64,000 bases of DNA from Alishewanella agri BL06 (lineage in GTDB: Bacteria; Pseudomonadota; Gammaproteobacteria; Enterobacterales; Alteromonadaceae): positions 101-64,100 of the forward strand of contig NZ_AKKU01000021.1 of assembly GCF_000272005.1 (NCBI RefSeq), given 5' to 3'. Position 1 is the stretch's first letter. Each line of letters begins with the position of its first letter. Of the stretch, positions 1 through 7,239 are shown in pieces. The notes under the pieces were generated by a model. It was not told the DNA's origin. It did no database searches and saw only the letters and a list, made by a program, of their open reading frames with translations. The position numbers were made by a program, and so were the translations under genes.

Positions 1-41
1 CGTTTCGCGATCAAAGCGCCGCCAGTGCGAACAAAATCTAA
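1..41 (+). CDS. possible 3' end of an upstream gene (partial)
   Basis: A reading frame entering from the left edge runs from base 3 and stops at TAA (39-41), giving a C-terminal tail FRDQSAASANKI. It lies on the same strand as the next gene, about 40 bases upstream. Twelve codons are too few to assign a family, and the frame could be chance. Confidence 0.3.
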   Translation, partial: FRDQSAASANKI

Positions 42-82
42 GCAGAAAACGTCAACACGCCCTAGCAATAAGGAGAATGAAG

Positions 83-793
83 ATGCAAAGCAAGGCAGCA
101 ACAATACTGGGTTTTAGCCTGATACTCGGGCTGGCGGCACTGGGATTTCTGGTGCAGCAAATGGCGGTAAAATTTAAAGAATATGAGCGGGTGGTCAATG
201 TAAAAGGCCTGGCCGAGCAGGAAGTGGCAGCCGATACCGTAATTTGGCCGATCCAGTTTACGGTGGCCGATAATCAGCTGGGCAGCTTATTTGAAACCCT
301 GGAGCAGCAAAGCGGCCTAATTACGGCGTTTTTGCAACAGGGCGGTGTCGAGGCCAGTGCCATCAGCCGTGCCGCGCCTAATGTGATTGATAAAAAGGCG
401 CAGCAGTATGGTGAAGGCGATCGGGCGGAGTTTCGCTATATCGCCAGCCAGACGCTAACGGTTTACAGTAAGGATGTGGCAAAGATCCGCGGCTTAATCA
501 GTGCTATCGGGCAACTGGGACGTCAGGGTATTGTCTTTAATCAGGATCCTTACCAGAACCGGGTGGAATATAGCTTTACGGCACTGAATGAGCTAAAGCC
601 ACAGATGATTGAGGAAGCGACCAAGCAAGCGCGCGAAGTGGCGTTAAAATTTGCGCAGGATTCACAAAGCCAGCTGGGCAAAATCAAAACCGCGTCGCAG
701 GGGCAGTTTTCGATTAGCGACCGGGATGCCAATACACCCCATATTAAAAAGGTACGCGTAGTGACCACAGTTGAGTATTATCTGTCGGATTAG
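83..793 (+). CDS. SIMPL domain (DUF541) membrane-anchored periplasmic protein
   Basis: The 236-residue product has one N-terminal hydrophobic segment (about residues 5-25) that should act as a signal anchor. A SIMPL/DUF541-type region follows, beginning near VNVKGLAEQEVAADTVIW, the usual start of this fold. Family members are periplasmic or envelope proteins often linked to oxidative or envelope stress; the biochemical role is unknown. I chose ATG 83 over the in-frame ATG at 77 because AAGGAG (70-75) sits 7 bases from 83 but only 1 base from 77. The gene stands just upstream of two other membrane-protein genes on the same strand. Family assignment is fairly sure; function is not. Confidence 0.82.
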   Translation: MQSKAATILGFSLILGLAALGFLVQQMAVKFKEYERVVNVKGLAEQEVAADTVIWPIQFTVADNQLGSLFETLEQQSGLITAFLQQGGVEASAISRAAPNVIDKKAQQYGEGDRAEFRYIASQTLTVYSKDVAKIRGLISAIGQLGRQGIVFNQDPYQNRVEYSFTALNELKPQMIEEATKQAREVALKFAQDSQSQLGKIKTASQGQFSISDRDANTPHIKKVRVVTTVEYYLSD

Positions 794-879
794 CCCGGAA
801 TTAGCGCAGCTATGGCTTACAACAGGGTACAACTAAGCCATAATCCGCATGCTGAGCTTAGAGGGAATGGAGGAATGCA

Positions 880-1089
880 ATGGAATTGTTCACCCTGTTT
901 GCATTGATTGTCGTTATCAGTTTCAGCTTGGCCTGGCTGATCAAACGACGCCTTGGCGTGAAATTATTCGCCCCGCTGCCTGAATATGACAAGGGTTGGA
1001 AAAATATGTTAGCAGCGGCTTTACCAGCCATTTTAGCCGCGATTTCTTTGGTGCTAAGTTATTATATTAACTCGCTGCTTTGGTCGTGA
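880..1089 (+). CDS. small two-helix membrane protein, unknown
   Basis: This is a 69-residue protein with a hydrophobic N-terminal helix (residues 3-21), a basic stretch (KRR) and a second hydrophobic helix (about 44-66), which predicts a small inner-membrane hairpin. The start ATG is preceded by GGAGG at a good distance. It lies 47 bases upstream of the signal-peptidase-like gene in the same direction and probably shares its transcript. I do not recognise the family. Codon use and the ribosome binding site make it a likely real gene. Confidence 0.65.
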   Translation: MELFTLFALIVVISFSLAWLIKRRLGVKLFAPLPEYDKGWKNMLAAALPAILAAISLVLSYYINSLLWS

Positions 1090-1136
1090 GCTTGTGTTGC
1101 TAATTGAGATAGGTCTTTTTAGCTAAAGGAGTTAGC

Positions 1137-1868
1137 TTGTTTAGAAAAAGTCGTACGCAGCATTTCTTTATTTTAAATATCCTAATTTGGTTTGGGTTTT
1201 TGCTGAGTTTGCGGCTGTTTCAGCTCGGCGATAGCCCACAGCAGCTGCAAAGCTGGAGTTACCTGGGGATCGCTTTGCTCGCTGCGCAGGGTATTGCTTT
1301 TGCCTTACGCAAAAATATTTTGGCTGGTATTGGCTATTATATCTCTGCGGTTCTGTTGCTGGTCATCTTTATGGCTACCGGGGCTATCGGTTACGTCCTT
1401 GGCAAGGCATCAGGTCCATCTGCCCTGCCGTTGGTAACAAAAGGAGATCTGGTTATTGGCCGGACCTTTGCGCTTTCATTTCAGGCTGGTGTGATGGTAA
1501 GAGCGGAAATTGATGGTAAGAGCATGATAAAGAGAATTCATGGCGTACCGGGAGATCGGATTACCATCTGCGACGGCTTGGTATACGTCAATGATATTGC
1601 CTATCAGCAGGTTAATAATTGGGTGGGTTTTCGATTTGAAAACGCTGCGCAGTGTCAAAGAGAGTACCGTAAGCTGCAACTCGCCGCGGATGAATATTTT
1701 GTGTTAGGGGATAACACTAACCAAAGCCGGGATTCCAGACAATATGGTCCAGTGCCGAAAACTGTGCTGTATGAAAATTTTCTGTATGCAATCCGCGATG
1801 ATATGACGGTGCGGTATTTAACTGCCGTGTTTGTCGCTCCCGCAGAAGACAAAGGCGCAGGGCAGTAA
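1137..1868 (+). CDS. signal peptidase I-like (S26 family) membrane protease
   Basis: The 243-residue protein has about three hydrophobic segments in its first 90 residues and then an S26 catalytic domain. The Ser/Lys dyad is visible. GPSALP (about residue 94) occupies the place of the usual SMxPT serine box, IKRIHGVPGD holds the general-base lysine, and LGDNTNQSRDSRQYGPV is the box E signature. It would cleave exported substrates at the periplasmic face of the inner membrane. The start is TTG at 1137 with AAAGGA seven bases upstream. Compared with LepB it has more N-terminal membrane segments and lacks the Met-x-Pro of box B, so it is probably a second, specialised peptidase rather than the housekeeping LepB. 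Confidence 0.78.
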   Translation: MFRKSRTQHFFILNILIWFGFLLSLRLFQLGDSPQQLQSWSYLGIALLAAQGIAFALRKNILAGIGYYISAVLLLVIFMATGAIGYVLGKASGPSALPLVTKGDLVIGRTFALSFQAGVMVRAEIDGKSMIKRIHGVPGDRITICDGLVYVNDIAYQQVNNWVGFRFENAAQCQREYRKLQLAADEYFVLGDNTNQSRDSRQYGPVPKTVLYENFLYAIRDDMTVRYLTAVFVAPAEDKGAGQ

Positions 1869-1907
1869 GCCTTGCAACAATAAAGCCGGTTTGCGGTGCT
1901 AGTAGAC

Positions 1908-1937
1908 AAAAAAAGGCCCGATTTATTCAATCGGGCT
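1908..1937 (-). terminator. Rho-independent terminator of the LysR-type gene
   Basis: GCCCGATT (1916-1923) pairs with AATCGGGC (1929-1936) around a 5-base loop. Read on the minus strand, the stem is followed at once by seven T residues (1908-1914 on the plus strand are A). It therefore ends leftward transcription from the LysR gene. On the plus strand there is no T run, though the stem could protect the 3' end of the peptidase mRNA. A second, weaker minus-strand hairpin plus T run lies near 2052-2074. Confidence 0.75.
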
Positions 1938-2129
1938 AAGACAAGGTAGACAGGTAAGGGTAGGTTACACCCTTCAACAACTTTAACCGCTGTATTCGAA
2001 TCTCGAACACGGGTTAACTATAAGCCGTACCAAACAGCTGTACAAACGATAAAAAAACACCTGACAGGTTAAAAAAATTCATCTATGGAGGCGGAACTTT
2101 GCTTCAGTGAAAAGTGGCGGAAAATGCCG

Positions 2130-3035
2130 TTAGCTCGCGGGTTGCAGCGCTACTTCCGGGGTATTAAAGCTTTGCAGTACCCAGTCTATTAACAGCTTAA
2201 TTTCCGGCCGCTCCGGATCCTCATTATGCTGCACCAGATAGTAACGGTCGCGGCTTAGTAAATCCTGTTCAAACAGCTTGACCAGGGCGCCGCTGCTAAA
2301 CCAGGCGTGGCTGATCGGCATCGGGATCAGCGCCACCCCCAGACCTTGCTGCGCCGCCCGGGCTACGCTAAACATACTGTCCAGTTGAATAATTTGTTTC
2401 GGTTGAAACTGATGATAACCGACCCGCTCTGCCCATTGGTGCCAGGCTGTGGGCCGCGCCTGATGCAGGATCAGCGGTGTTTTCTCCAGCACCCGGTAGC
2501 CTTTGCCATGCAGCTTTTGAAACAAACTCGGGTTACAGGCCGGTATATAGCTAATGGGGAACAGATCGTAAGACAGCACATCCTGCGGCTTTTTGCCGGA
2601 TAGCACTACCGACACATCGGTATATTTCGGGCTGTCGCGCCGTGATTTCACCGTTTCCAGCGTCAGGTTTATATTCGGATATTGTTCCGACCAGCCGCGC
2701 AAGCGCGGGACAAAGAGCTCACTGGCAAAGAACTCCGGCATCGAGATACTGACTTCTTTGGTGCGCTCTACCTGGCTAAACTGGTTAATGGTTTGGCTAA
2801 GTTGCTCCAACAGCGGCTTAATGGCGTGATAAAACTGTTTACCGCTTTCGGTTAATTCAATGGCGCGGGTTTTGCGCTCAAATAAACTCAGGTTCAGGTT
2901 ATCTTCCAGCTGTTTGATCTGATGACTTACCGCAGACGGCGTCAGGTACAGCTGTTTCGCCGTTTCTTTAAAGCTAAGGCATTCTGCGGCAACACAGAAA
3001 CAGCGCAAGCCTCGCAGCGGTGTTTGCAAAGACAT
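2130..3035 (-). CDS. LysR family transcriptional regulator (GcvA-like)
   Basis: The product has 301 residues, the usual LysR length. The N-terminal winged helix-turn-helix (residues 7-66) contains SFKETAKQLYLTPSAVSHQI and the following wing LFERKTRAIELTESG, close to GcvA/TrpI-type regulators. A substrate-binding domain follows (about 90-295). It sits alone, facing away from the methionine-salvage genes with 195 bases between, so its target is not clear from context. It could regulate itself, a neighbour or a distant locus. The terminator at 1908-1937 closes the transcript. Confidence 0.9.
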   Translation of the reverse strand: MSLQTPLRGLRCFCVAAECLSFKETAKQLYLTPSAVSHQIKQLEDNLNLSLFERKTRAIELTESGKQFYHAIKPLLEQLSQTINQFSQVERTKEVSISMPEFFASELFVPRLRGWSEQYPNINLTLETVKSRRDSPKYTDVSVVLSGKKPQDVLSYDLFPISYIPACNPSLFQKLHGKGYRVLEKTPLILHQARPTAWHQWAERVGYHQFQPKQIIQLDSMFSVARAAQQGLGVALIPMPISHAWFSSGALVKLFEQDLLSRDRYYLVQHNEDPERPEIKLLIDWVLQSFNTPEVALQPAS

Positions 3036-3175
3036 ATCAACTTACCCGGGTATCAGCATCAACGCGAAGTATAGGAAACTAGTATGACAAAATTACTGCA
3101 AGAGCTAAACCATAATTAAAAGTGATTTACTTTCAGTTGGTTAAGCTAGCTTATCTAGCCCTTTTATCAATGTTG

Positions 3176-3211
3176 CACCATTTTGCAGCATCTTACTGCG
3201 GCAAAATGGTG
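3176..3211. repeat. 11-bp inverted repeat between mtnD and the LysR gene
   Basis: CACCATTTTGC (3176-3186) is exactly complementary to GCAAAATGGTG (3201-3211), with a further short GCAG/CTGC pairing inside. It lies just 3' of mtnD. Read on the minus strand it would form a strong hairpin but has no T run, so it may be an mRNA-stabilising 3' structure or a weak terminator of the mtnBCD transcript. Confidence 0.5.
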
Positions 3212-3230
3212 TCTGGTGGCGGCTTATCGC

Positions 3231-3773
3231 CTAATCTAACAGCGGAAATTGTCGGGCCAGAGTGGTGCCGGTAAAGTGCGCCACCCAACCCGCCGGGTTA
3301 TTAAACAGCCGGATAGCGGTAAAATCCGGGGCGCTGCCCATATCAAACCAATGCGGGGTATTGGCCGGCACACTGATCAGATCATTCTGCTGGCACAACA
3401 CCTGATAGACCTGCTCACCTAAATGCAGGCAGAACAAGCCCTGACCACGGACAAAAAACCGCACTTCATCTTCGCTATGGATATGCTCATCCAGAAACTT
3501 CTGCCGTAGCGCGTCCTTATCCGGATGCGCCGGGTGCAGCGAAATCACGTCCACGGTCTGATAGCCTTGCTCTGCTTTTAGTCGGCTGATATCGGCGGCA
3601 TAGGCTGAGAGCACCTGTTCGCTACTGCTGCCGGCGCTGATTGGCGCTGCGGCTTGCCATTGTTCAAAGCGAATGCCCTGTTGCTGCAATTTCGCGGCGA
3701 TCTCAGCGGCGTCGCTACTGCTAAATCGCGCTTGCTGGGGCTGGCTCAGGTCGAAGATTTGTAAACGGCTCAT
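3231..3773 (-). CDS. mtnD: acireductone dioxygenase
   Basis: This 180-residue cupin protein catalyses the oxygen-dependent cleavage of acireductone to 4-methylthio-2-oxobutyrate (KMTB) and formate with Fe(II), or the off-pathway reaction with Ni(II). The metal ligands are visible: HIHSEDE supplies two histidines and a glutamate (about residues 96-102), and the His of NTPHWFD (about 140) is the fourth. It is the last gene of the leftward mtnB-mtnC-mtnD unit, 15 bases after mtnC, with AGAGGTGG upstream of its ATG. Its product KMTB is the substrate of the aminotransferase encoded divergently at 5269. Confidence 0.96.
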   Translation of the reverse strand: MSRLQIFDLSQPQQARFSSSDAAEIAAKLQQQGIRFEQWQAAAPISAGSSSEQVLSAYAADISRLKAEQGYQTVDVISLHPAHPDKDALRQKFLDEHIHSEDEVRFFVRGQGLFCLHLGEQVYQVLCQQNDLISVPANTPHWFDMGSAPDFTAIRLFNNPAGWVAHFTGTTLARQFPLLD

Positions 3774-3788
3774 CTAACTTTCCACCTC

Positions 3789-4466
3789 TTATTGCACCTC
3801 AATCTGATAAAAATTTTCGGCCCGCTGGTGCTGGCTGGGCGCTTGCTGCTCCCGGATCAGTTGCACTGTGGCAATGCCAAGCTTGGCGGCGGCGTCGAGC
3901 TCGGCAGCTACATCGGATAAAAACAGCACCTGATTGGGCGGTAGCTGTAAATGCTGCAGGATAGCCGCATAGCTGGCGATCTCCTGCTTAGCGCCGATGC
4001 GGGTATCAAAGTAGCCGCTGAACAGCGGCCGCAGATCACCTGCCTCGCTGTACTGGAACAGCAGCTGTTGCGCCTGCACTGAGCCGGAGCTGTATACATA
4101 AAGTTGGATGCCCTGCTGTTGCCAGTGGCGCAGTTGCGCGGCGGCATCCGGATAAATATGGCCCTGAAAATGGCCTTGCTGATAACCATGCTGCCAAACC
4201 ATGCCTTGCAGAGTTTTTAGCGGTGTCAGTTTTTTATCGGCAGCGATCCAGTCCAGCAGGGCGGCAATACAGTCGTCGGTGCTGGCGGCCGGCTGGCCCA
4301 GCAGGCGCCGGATGGCATCCAGTTCTGCTGCCACCGCCGGCTGCTGTTGCTCACGCTGAATAAAGGCCGGTAAATGCGCTTTGGCATACGGAAACAAGAT
4401 GTCGGTGACAAAGCTGATGCGGCTGGTGGTGCCTTCAATATCGGTAATAATGGCGCGGTAGTTCAC
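3789..4466 (-). CDS. mtnC: enolase-phosphatase E1
   Basis: The 225-residue HAD-superfamily enzyme enolises and dephosphorylates 2,3-diketo-5-methylthiopentyl-1-phosphate in methionine salvage. HAD motif I appears at the N terminus as ITDIEGTTSRISF, with aspartate nucleophile and the glutamate typical of this subfamily. Motif II is YVYSSGSV and the motif III/IV region is FLSDVAAELDAA. The start codon is GTG, overlapping the mtnB stop by 4 bases (GTGA), which implies translational coupling. Confidence 0.96.
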   Translation of the reverse strand: MNYRAIITDIEGTTSRISFVTDILFPYAKAHLPAFIQREQQQPAVAAELDAIRRLLGQPAASTDDCIAALLDWIAADKKLTPLKTLQGMVWQHGYQQGHFQGHIYPDAAAQLRHWQQQGIQLYVYSSGSVQAQQLLFQYSEAGDLRPLFSGYFDTRIGAKQEIASYAAILQHLQLPPNQVLFLSDVAAELDAAAKLGIATVQLIREQQAPSQHQRAENFYQIEVQ

Positions 4467-5104
4467 GGTAAGCCTGTTAATTTAATACGTTCCAGTTCGC
4501 AGTGTATAAGAAATTCCCAACCCTCCAAATGCCTTTTTGCCTGCTCCAGGCTGTGGCCCCAGGCATAAAGACCATGGCCGCGTACCAGCAGTGCAAACGG
4601 CAAGGGTTTTTGCTGCCAGCGTTGGCGCAGCTGTTTCGCCAGGGCCGGGATATCCTGCGTATTATCAAATACCGCCAGTGGCAATAACTGCTGGTGACTT
4701 TTAATGCCGGTGATGGCTTTTTGCATCTCGTAGCCGCTAAACAGATAGCTGTCGGCCTGCACCAGACGCGAAAATACGGTGGCATGTACTGAGTGGGTAT
4801 GCAGCACTGCTTTAATGGCCGGATCCAGCCGGTACAATTCGGCGTGCAAGGCGGTTTCTGCTGATGGCGTTCCGTGCGGACTGGACAGCTGTTCATCCTG
4901 CCAGCTTACCGGCAGCAGATCTTGCGGGCTGAGTTCGCCTTTATCTTTGCCGGAGGCGGTGACCAGGGCGCTGTTTTCGCCCTGACGAATGGAGAAATTA
5001 CCGCCGGTGGCGGGCACCCAATGCCGGCTGGCGATCCAGCGGCCAAGGCTGCAGAGCGCAATGGCGTTCGGGTTAAGCTGATGCACATGGGCTGTATTAT
5101 TCAT
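4463..5104 (-). CDS. mtnB: methylthioribulose-1-phosphate dehydratase
   Basis: This 213-residue class II aldolase/adducin-fold enzyme dehydrates 5-methylthioribulose-1-phosphate to the diketo intermediate used by MtnC. Zinc-binding histidines are in VLHTHSVHATVF, and a further His in LVRGHGLYAWG. The N-terminal TGGNFSIR motif binds the phosphate. It is the first gene of the mtnBCD operon, transcribed away from the KMTB aminotransferase. The earlier salvage enzymes (MtnN or MtnP, MtnK, MtnA) are not in this window. Confidence 0.96.
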   Translation of the reverse strand: MNNTAHVHQLNPNAIALCSLGRWIASRHWVPATGGNFSIRQGENSALVTASGKDKGELSPQDLLPVSWQDEQLSSPHGTPSAETALHAELYRLDPAIKAVLHTHSVHATVFSRLVQADSYLFSGYEMQKAITGIKSHQQLLPLAVFDNTQDIPALAKQLRQRWQQKPLPFALLVRGHGLYAWGHSLEQAKRHLEGWEFLIHCELERIKLTGLP

Positions 5105-5163
5105 GCTACTGACCTGGTTATTCGCTGCGATTCGTCGCTATTTATTGCCTGACGCGGTTAAAT

Positions 5164-5169
5164 ATTATA
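5164..5169 (-). promoter_or_regulatory. candidate -10 element for mtnBCD
   Basis: Read on the minus strand these bases are TATAAT, a perfect -10 hexamer about 60 bases before the mtnB start codon. No good -35 is visible at 16-18 bases, and that region coincides with the proposed MetJ boxes, as expected for a repressed promoter. Confidence 0.5.
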
Positions 5170-5176
5170 ACCATTA

Positions 5177-5208
5177 AGGCGTTTATACGCTTGAGCGTTT
5201 AGATGTCT
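5177..5208. promoter_or_regulatory. probable MetJ operator (four tandem met boxes)
   Basis: Four adjacent octamers in register match the MetJ box AGACGTCT at 6, 5, 4 and 7 of 8 positions: AGGCGTTT, ATACGCTT, GAGCGTTT, AGATGTCT. MetJ binds such tandem boxes with S-adenosylmethionine as corepressor. The array sits between the divergent mtnB and KMTB aminotransferase genes, overlapping the upstream side of the mtnB promoter and preceding a TATACT -10-like hexamer (5208-5213) for the rightward gene. Position, register and pathway agree; binding is inferred. Confidence 0.55.
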
Positions 5209-5268
5209 ATACTTGAAACCTGCCAAATGATAGCATTGATGCCGGTTTTCGCAACTTTTTCAGCCCTT

Positions 5269-6417
5269 ATGTCGATAGTTTCCAAGTTACCCGCGGTGGG
5301 CACCACCATCTTCAGTCAGATGTCGCAGTTAGCGGCAGAGCAGCAAGCCATTAATTTATCACAGGGTTTTCCCGATTTTGCTGCCGATAGCCAGCTTTTG
5401 GCCGCGCTGGCCAGGCACAGTAGTGCTGGCTTAAACCAATATGCGCCGATGCCGGGTGTTCCCTTGTTACTGCAGCAAATTGCGGCCCTGACCGCACGCT
5501 GTTATGGCCGAACTCTGGATGAGAGCCGTGAGATCATCGTCACCAGCGGCGCCACTGAGGCCTTATTTGTCGCGATCCAGATGCTGGTGCAGCCGGGTGA
5601 CGAGGTACTCCTGTTTGACCCGGCATACGACAGCTATAGCCCGGCTATTCAGTTGGCCGGTGGTGTACCGGTGCATTTGCGTTTAGAGGCGCCGGATTAT
5701 CGGGTTGACTGGCAGCAGGTGGCGACACGGCTCACGCCGCGTACCAAGTTGATTATCGTCAATAGCCCGCATAATCCAACCGGAATGGTATTTAGCCATG
5801 CAGACTGGCTGGCCTTGCAGCACTTGGTTACCCAGCATGGCCTGTATTGTCTTAGTGACGAAGTTTACGAGCATATGGTGTACGATGCGGCGCCGCGGCT
5901 GAGCGCGAATTGTTTTGCGGAACTGGCGGCACGTTCGGTTATTGTGTCATCCTTTGGTAAAACCTTTCATGTTACCGGCTGGAAACTCGGTTATGCGGTG
6001 GCGCCAGCCGCGCTGATGACAGAGTTTCGGAAAATTCATCAGTATGTCACCTTCTCCAGTTTTACGCCGGCGCAATATGCGATCGCCGAGATGCTGCGCG
6101 AACAGCCGCAGCAGGTGACCGAGCTGGCGGCGTTTTACCAGCACAAGCGCGATCAGTTCCGCCAGGCGTTAAGCGCTAGTCGTTTCAGCTTGTTACCTTG
6201 TCAGGGTACTTATTTTCAGCTGCTGGACTATAGCGCCATTGCGCCAGAGCTGGATGACCTCAGTTTTTGCCGTTATCTGACCATCGAGCATAAAGTGGCG
6301 GCGATCCCGCTGTCGGTATTTTATCAGCATGGGTCCAATGCACGGATAATCCGGCTGTGTTTTGCCAAGCAGGATACGACACTGGCTCAGGCCGCGGAGG
6401 TGTTATGCCGGCTGTGA
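5269..6417 (+). CDS. methionine (KMTB) aminotransferase, class I/II PLP enzyme
   Basis: The 382-residue protein resembles E. coli YbdL, which transaminates KMTB to methionine with glutamine as preferred donor. Visible motifs are NLSQGFPDF near the N terminus, TSGATEAL (cofactor phosphate), NSPHNPTG, SDEVYEH (aspartate to the pyridine nitrogen) and SSFGKTFHVTGWK with the PLP lysine. An open frame extends upstream to 5203, but similarity to YbdL starts at SKLPAVGTTIF, and the upstream part overlaps the proposed MetJ boxes and -10. I therefore prefer ATG 5269 (others in frame at 5227 and 5239); no strong ribosome site favours any of them. It is followed by the omega-amidase gene with a 13-base overlap. 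Confidence 0.9.
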   Translation: MSIVSKLPAVGTTIFSQMSQLAAEQQAINLSQGFPDFAADSQLLAALARHSSAGLNQYAPMPGVPLLLQQIAALTARCYGRTLDESREIIVTSGATEALFVAIQMLVQPGDEVLLFDPAYDSYSPAIQLAGGVPVHLRLEAPDYRVDWQQVATRLTPRTKLIIVNSPHNPTGMVFSHADWLALQHLVTQHGLYCLSDEVYEHMVYDAAPRLSANCFAELAARSVIVSSFGKTFHVTGWKLGYAVAPAALMTEFRKIHQYVTFSSFTPAQYAIAEMLREQPQQVTELAAFYQHKRDQFRQALSASRFSLLPCQGTYFQLLDYSAIAPELDDLSFCRYLTIEHKVAAIPLSVFYQHGSNARIIRLCFAKQDTTLAQAAEVLCRL

Positions 6418-7196
6418 TGGCACCCAAGCTAAGGGTAGCGATGCTGCAAACCGAACTGGTATGGCAGGATACTGCGGCTAACCTGCAGGCGCTGTCGCGG
6501 CAACTGGCCGCCGCCCCGGCCGCAGACTTGCTGGTATTGCCGGAAATGTTTGCCAGTGGTTTTAGTATGGACAGTGCCCGTATCGCCGAGCATGAGCCCG
6601 GGCCGGCCCTAAACTGGCTTAAGCAGCAGGCGGCGCACTTTCAAAGCGCCATTGCCGGCTCGCTGGCGGTTCGCACCGCTGACGGTCACTATGTGAACCG
6701 GCTGTATTTTGTCACCCCGGATGGTGCGGTACAGTCCTATGATAAACGCCATTTATTCCGCATGGCCGGTGAGCATCAGGCTTATGCGGCCGGACAGCAG
6801 CGGGTCATTGTTAACTGGCAAGGTTGGCGTATCTTATTGCAGGTCTGTTATGACCTGCGCTTTCCGGTATTTAGCCGCAACCTTGGCGATTATGATGCCA
6901 TAATCTATGTCGCAAACTGGCCGGCGTCGCGCAGCCGCGCCTGGTGGTTATTGTTGCAGGCCCGGGCGATTGAAAATCAGGCCTATGTATTTGGCTGCAA
7001 CCGGGTAGGGCAGGATGCTAATGGTCTTAATTACCGCGGCGATAGCCTGATTGTCGATTATCTGGGCCAGCCGCTGGCTGAGCTGGCGCCTGAGCAGAGC
7101 GGCATCCTTTATGCCGAGGCCGATCTGGCGGCGTTACAGCAGTTCCGGCAGCAGTTTCCTGCGGCGCTGGATGCCGATGCTTTCGAATTACGTTAG
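6405..7196 (+). CDS. omega-amidase, YafV/Nit2-type carbon-nitrogen hydrolase
   Basis: The 263-residue nitrilase-fold protein carries the Glu-Lys-Cys triad: Glu in LPEMFASGF, Lys in YDKRHLF and Cys in QVCYDLRFP. YafV-type enzymes hydrolyse alpha-ketoglutaramate, the by-product left when glutamine donates its amino group to KMTB. This fits its coupling to the aminotransferase (13-base overlap). The start is ATG 6405, with GGAGG at 6396-6400. A longer open frame exists to 6357 but has no ribosome site. Confidence 0.9.
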   Translation: MPAVMAPKLRVAMLQTELVWQDTAANLQALSRQLAAAPAADLLVLPEMFASGFSMDSARIAEHEPGPALNWLKQQAAHFQSAIAGSLAVRTADGHYVNRLYFVTPDGAVQSYDKRHLFRMAGEHQAYAAGQQRVIVNWQGWRILLQVCYDLRFPVFSRNLGDYDAIIYVANWPASRSRAWWLLLQARAIENQAYVFGCNRVGQDANGLNYRGDSLIVDYLGQPLAELAPEQSGILYAEADLAALQQFRQQFPAALDADAFELR

Positions 7197-7239
7197 TGCC
7201 AAACCGCAGCTGCGGTAAGCTGGCACAGGGAGTTTAGCG

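Noticed and set aside
2052-2074. Second hairpin plus T run downstream of the LysR gene on the minus strand
   Set aside because: The stem is only four to five pairs with a three-base loop; the terminator at 1908-1937 is far stronger, so I did not list it separately.
5203-5268. A 22-codon N-terminal extension of the aminotransferase
   Set aside because: It lacks similarity to YbdL-type enzymes, has no ribosome site, and overlaps the proposed MetJ operator and -10. Kept as an alternative only.
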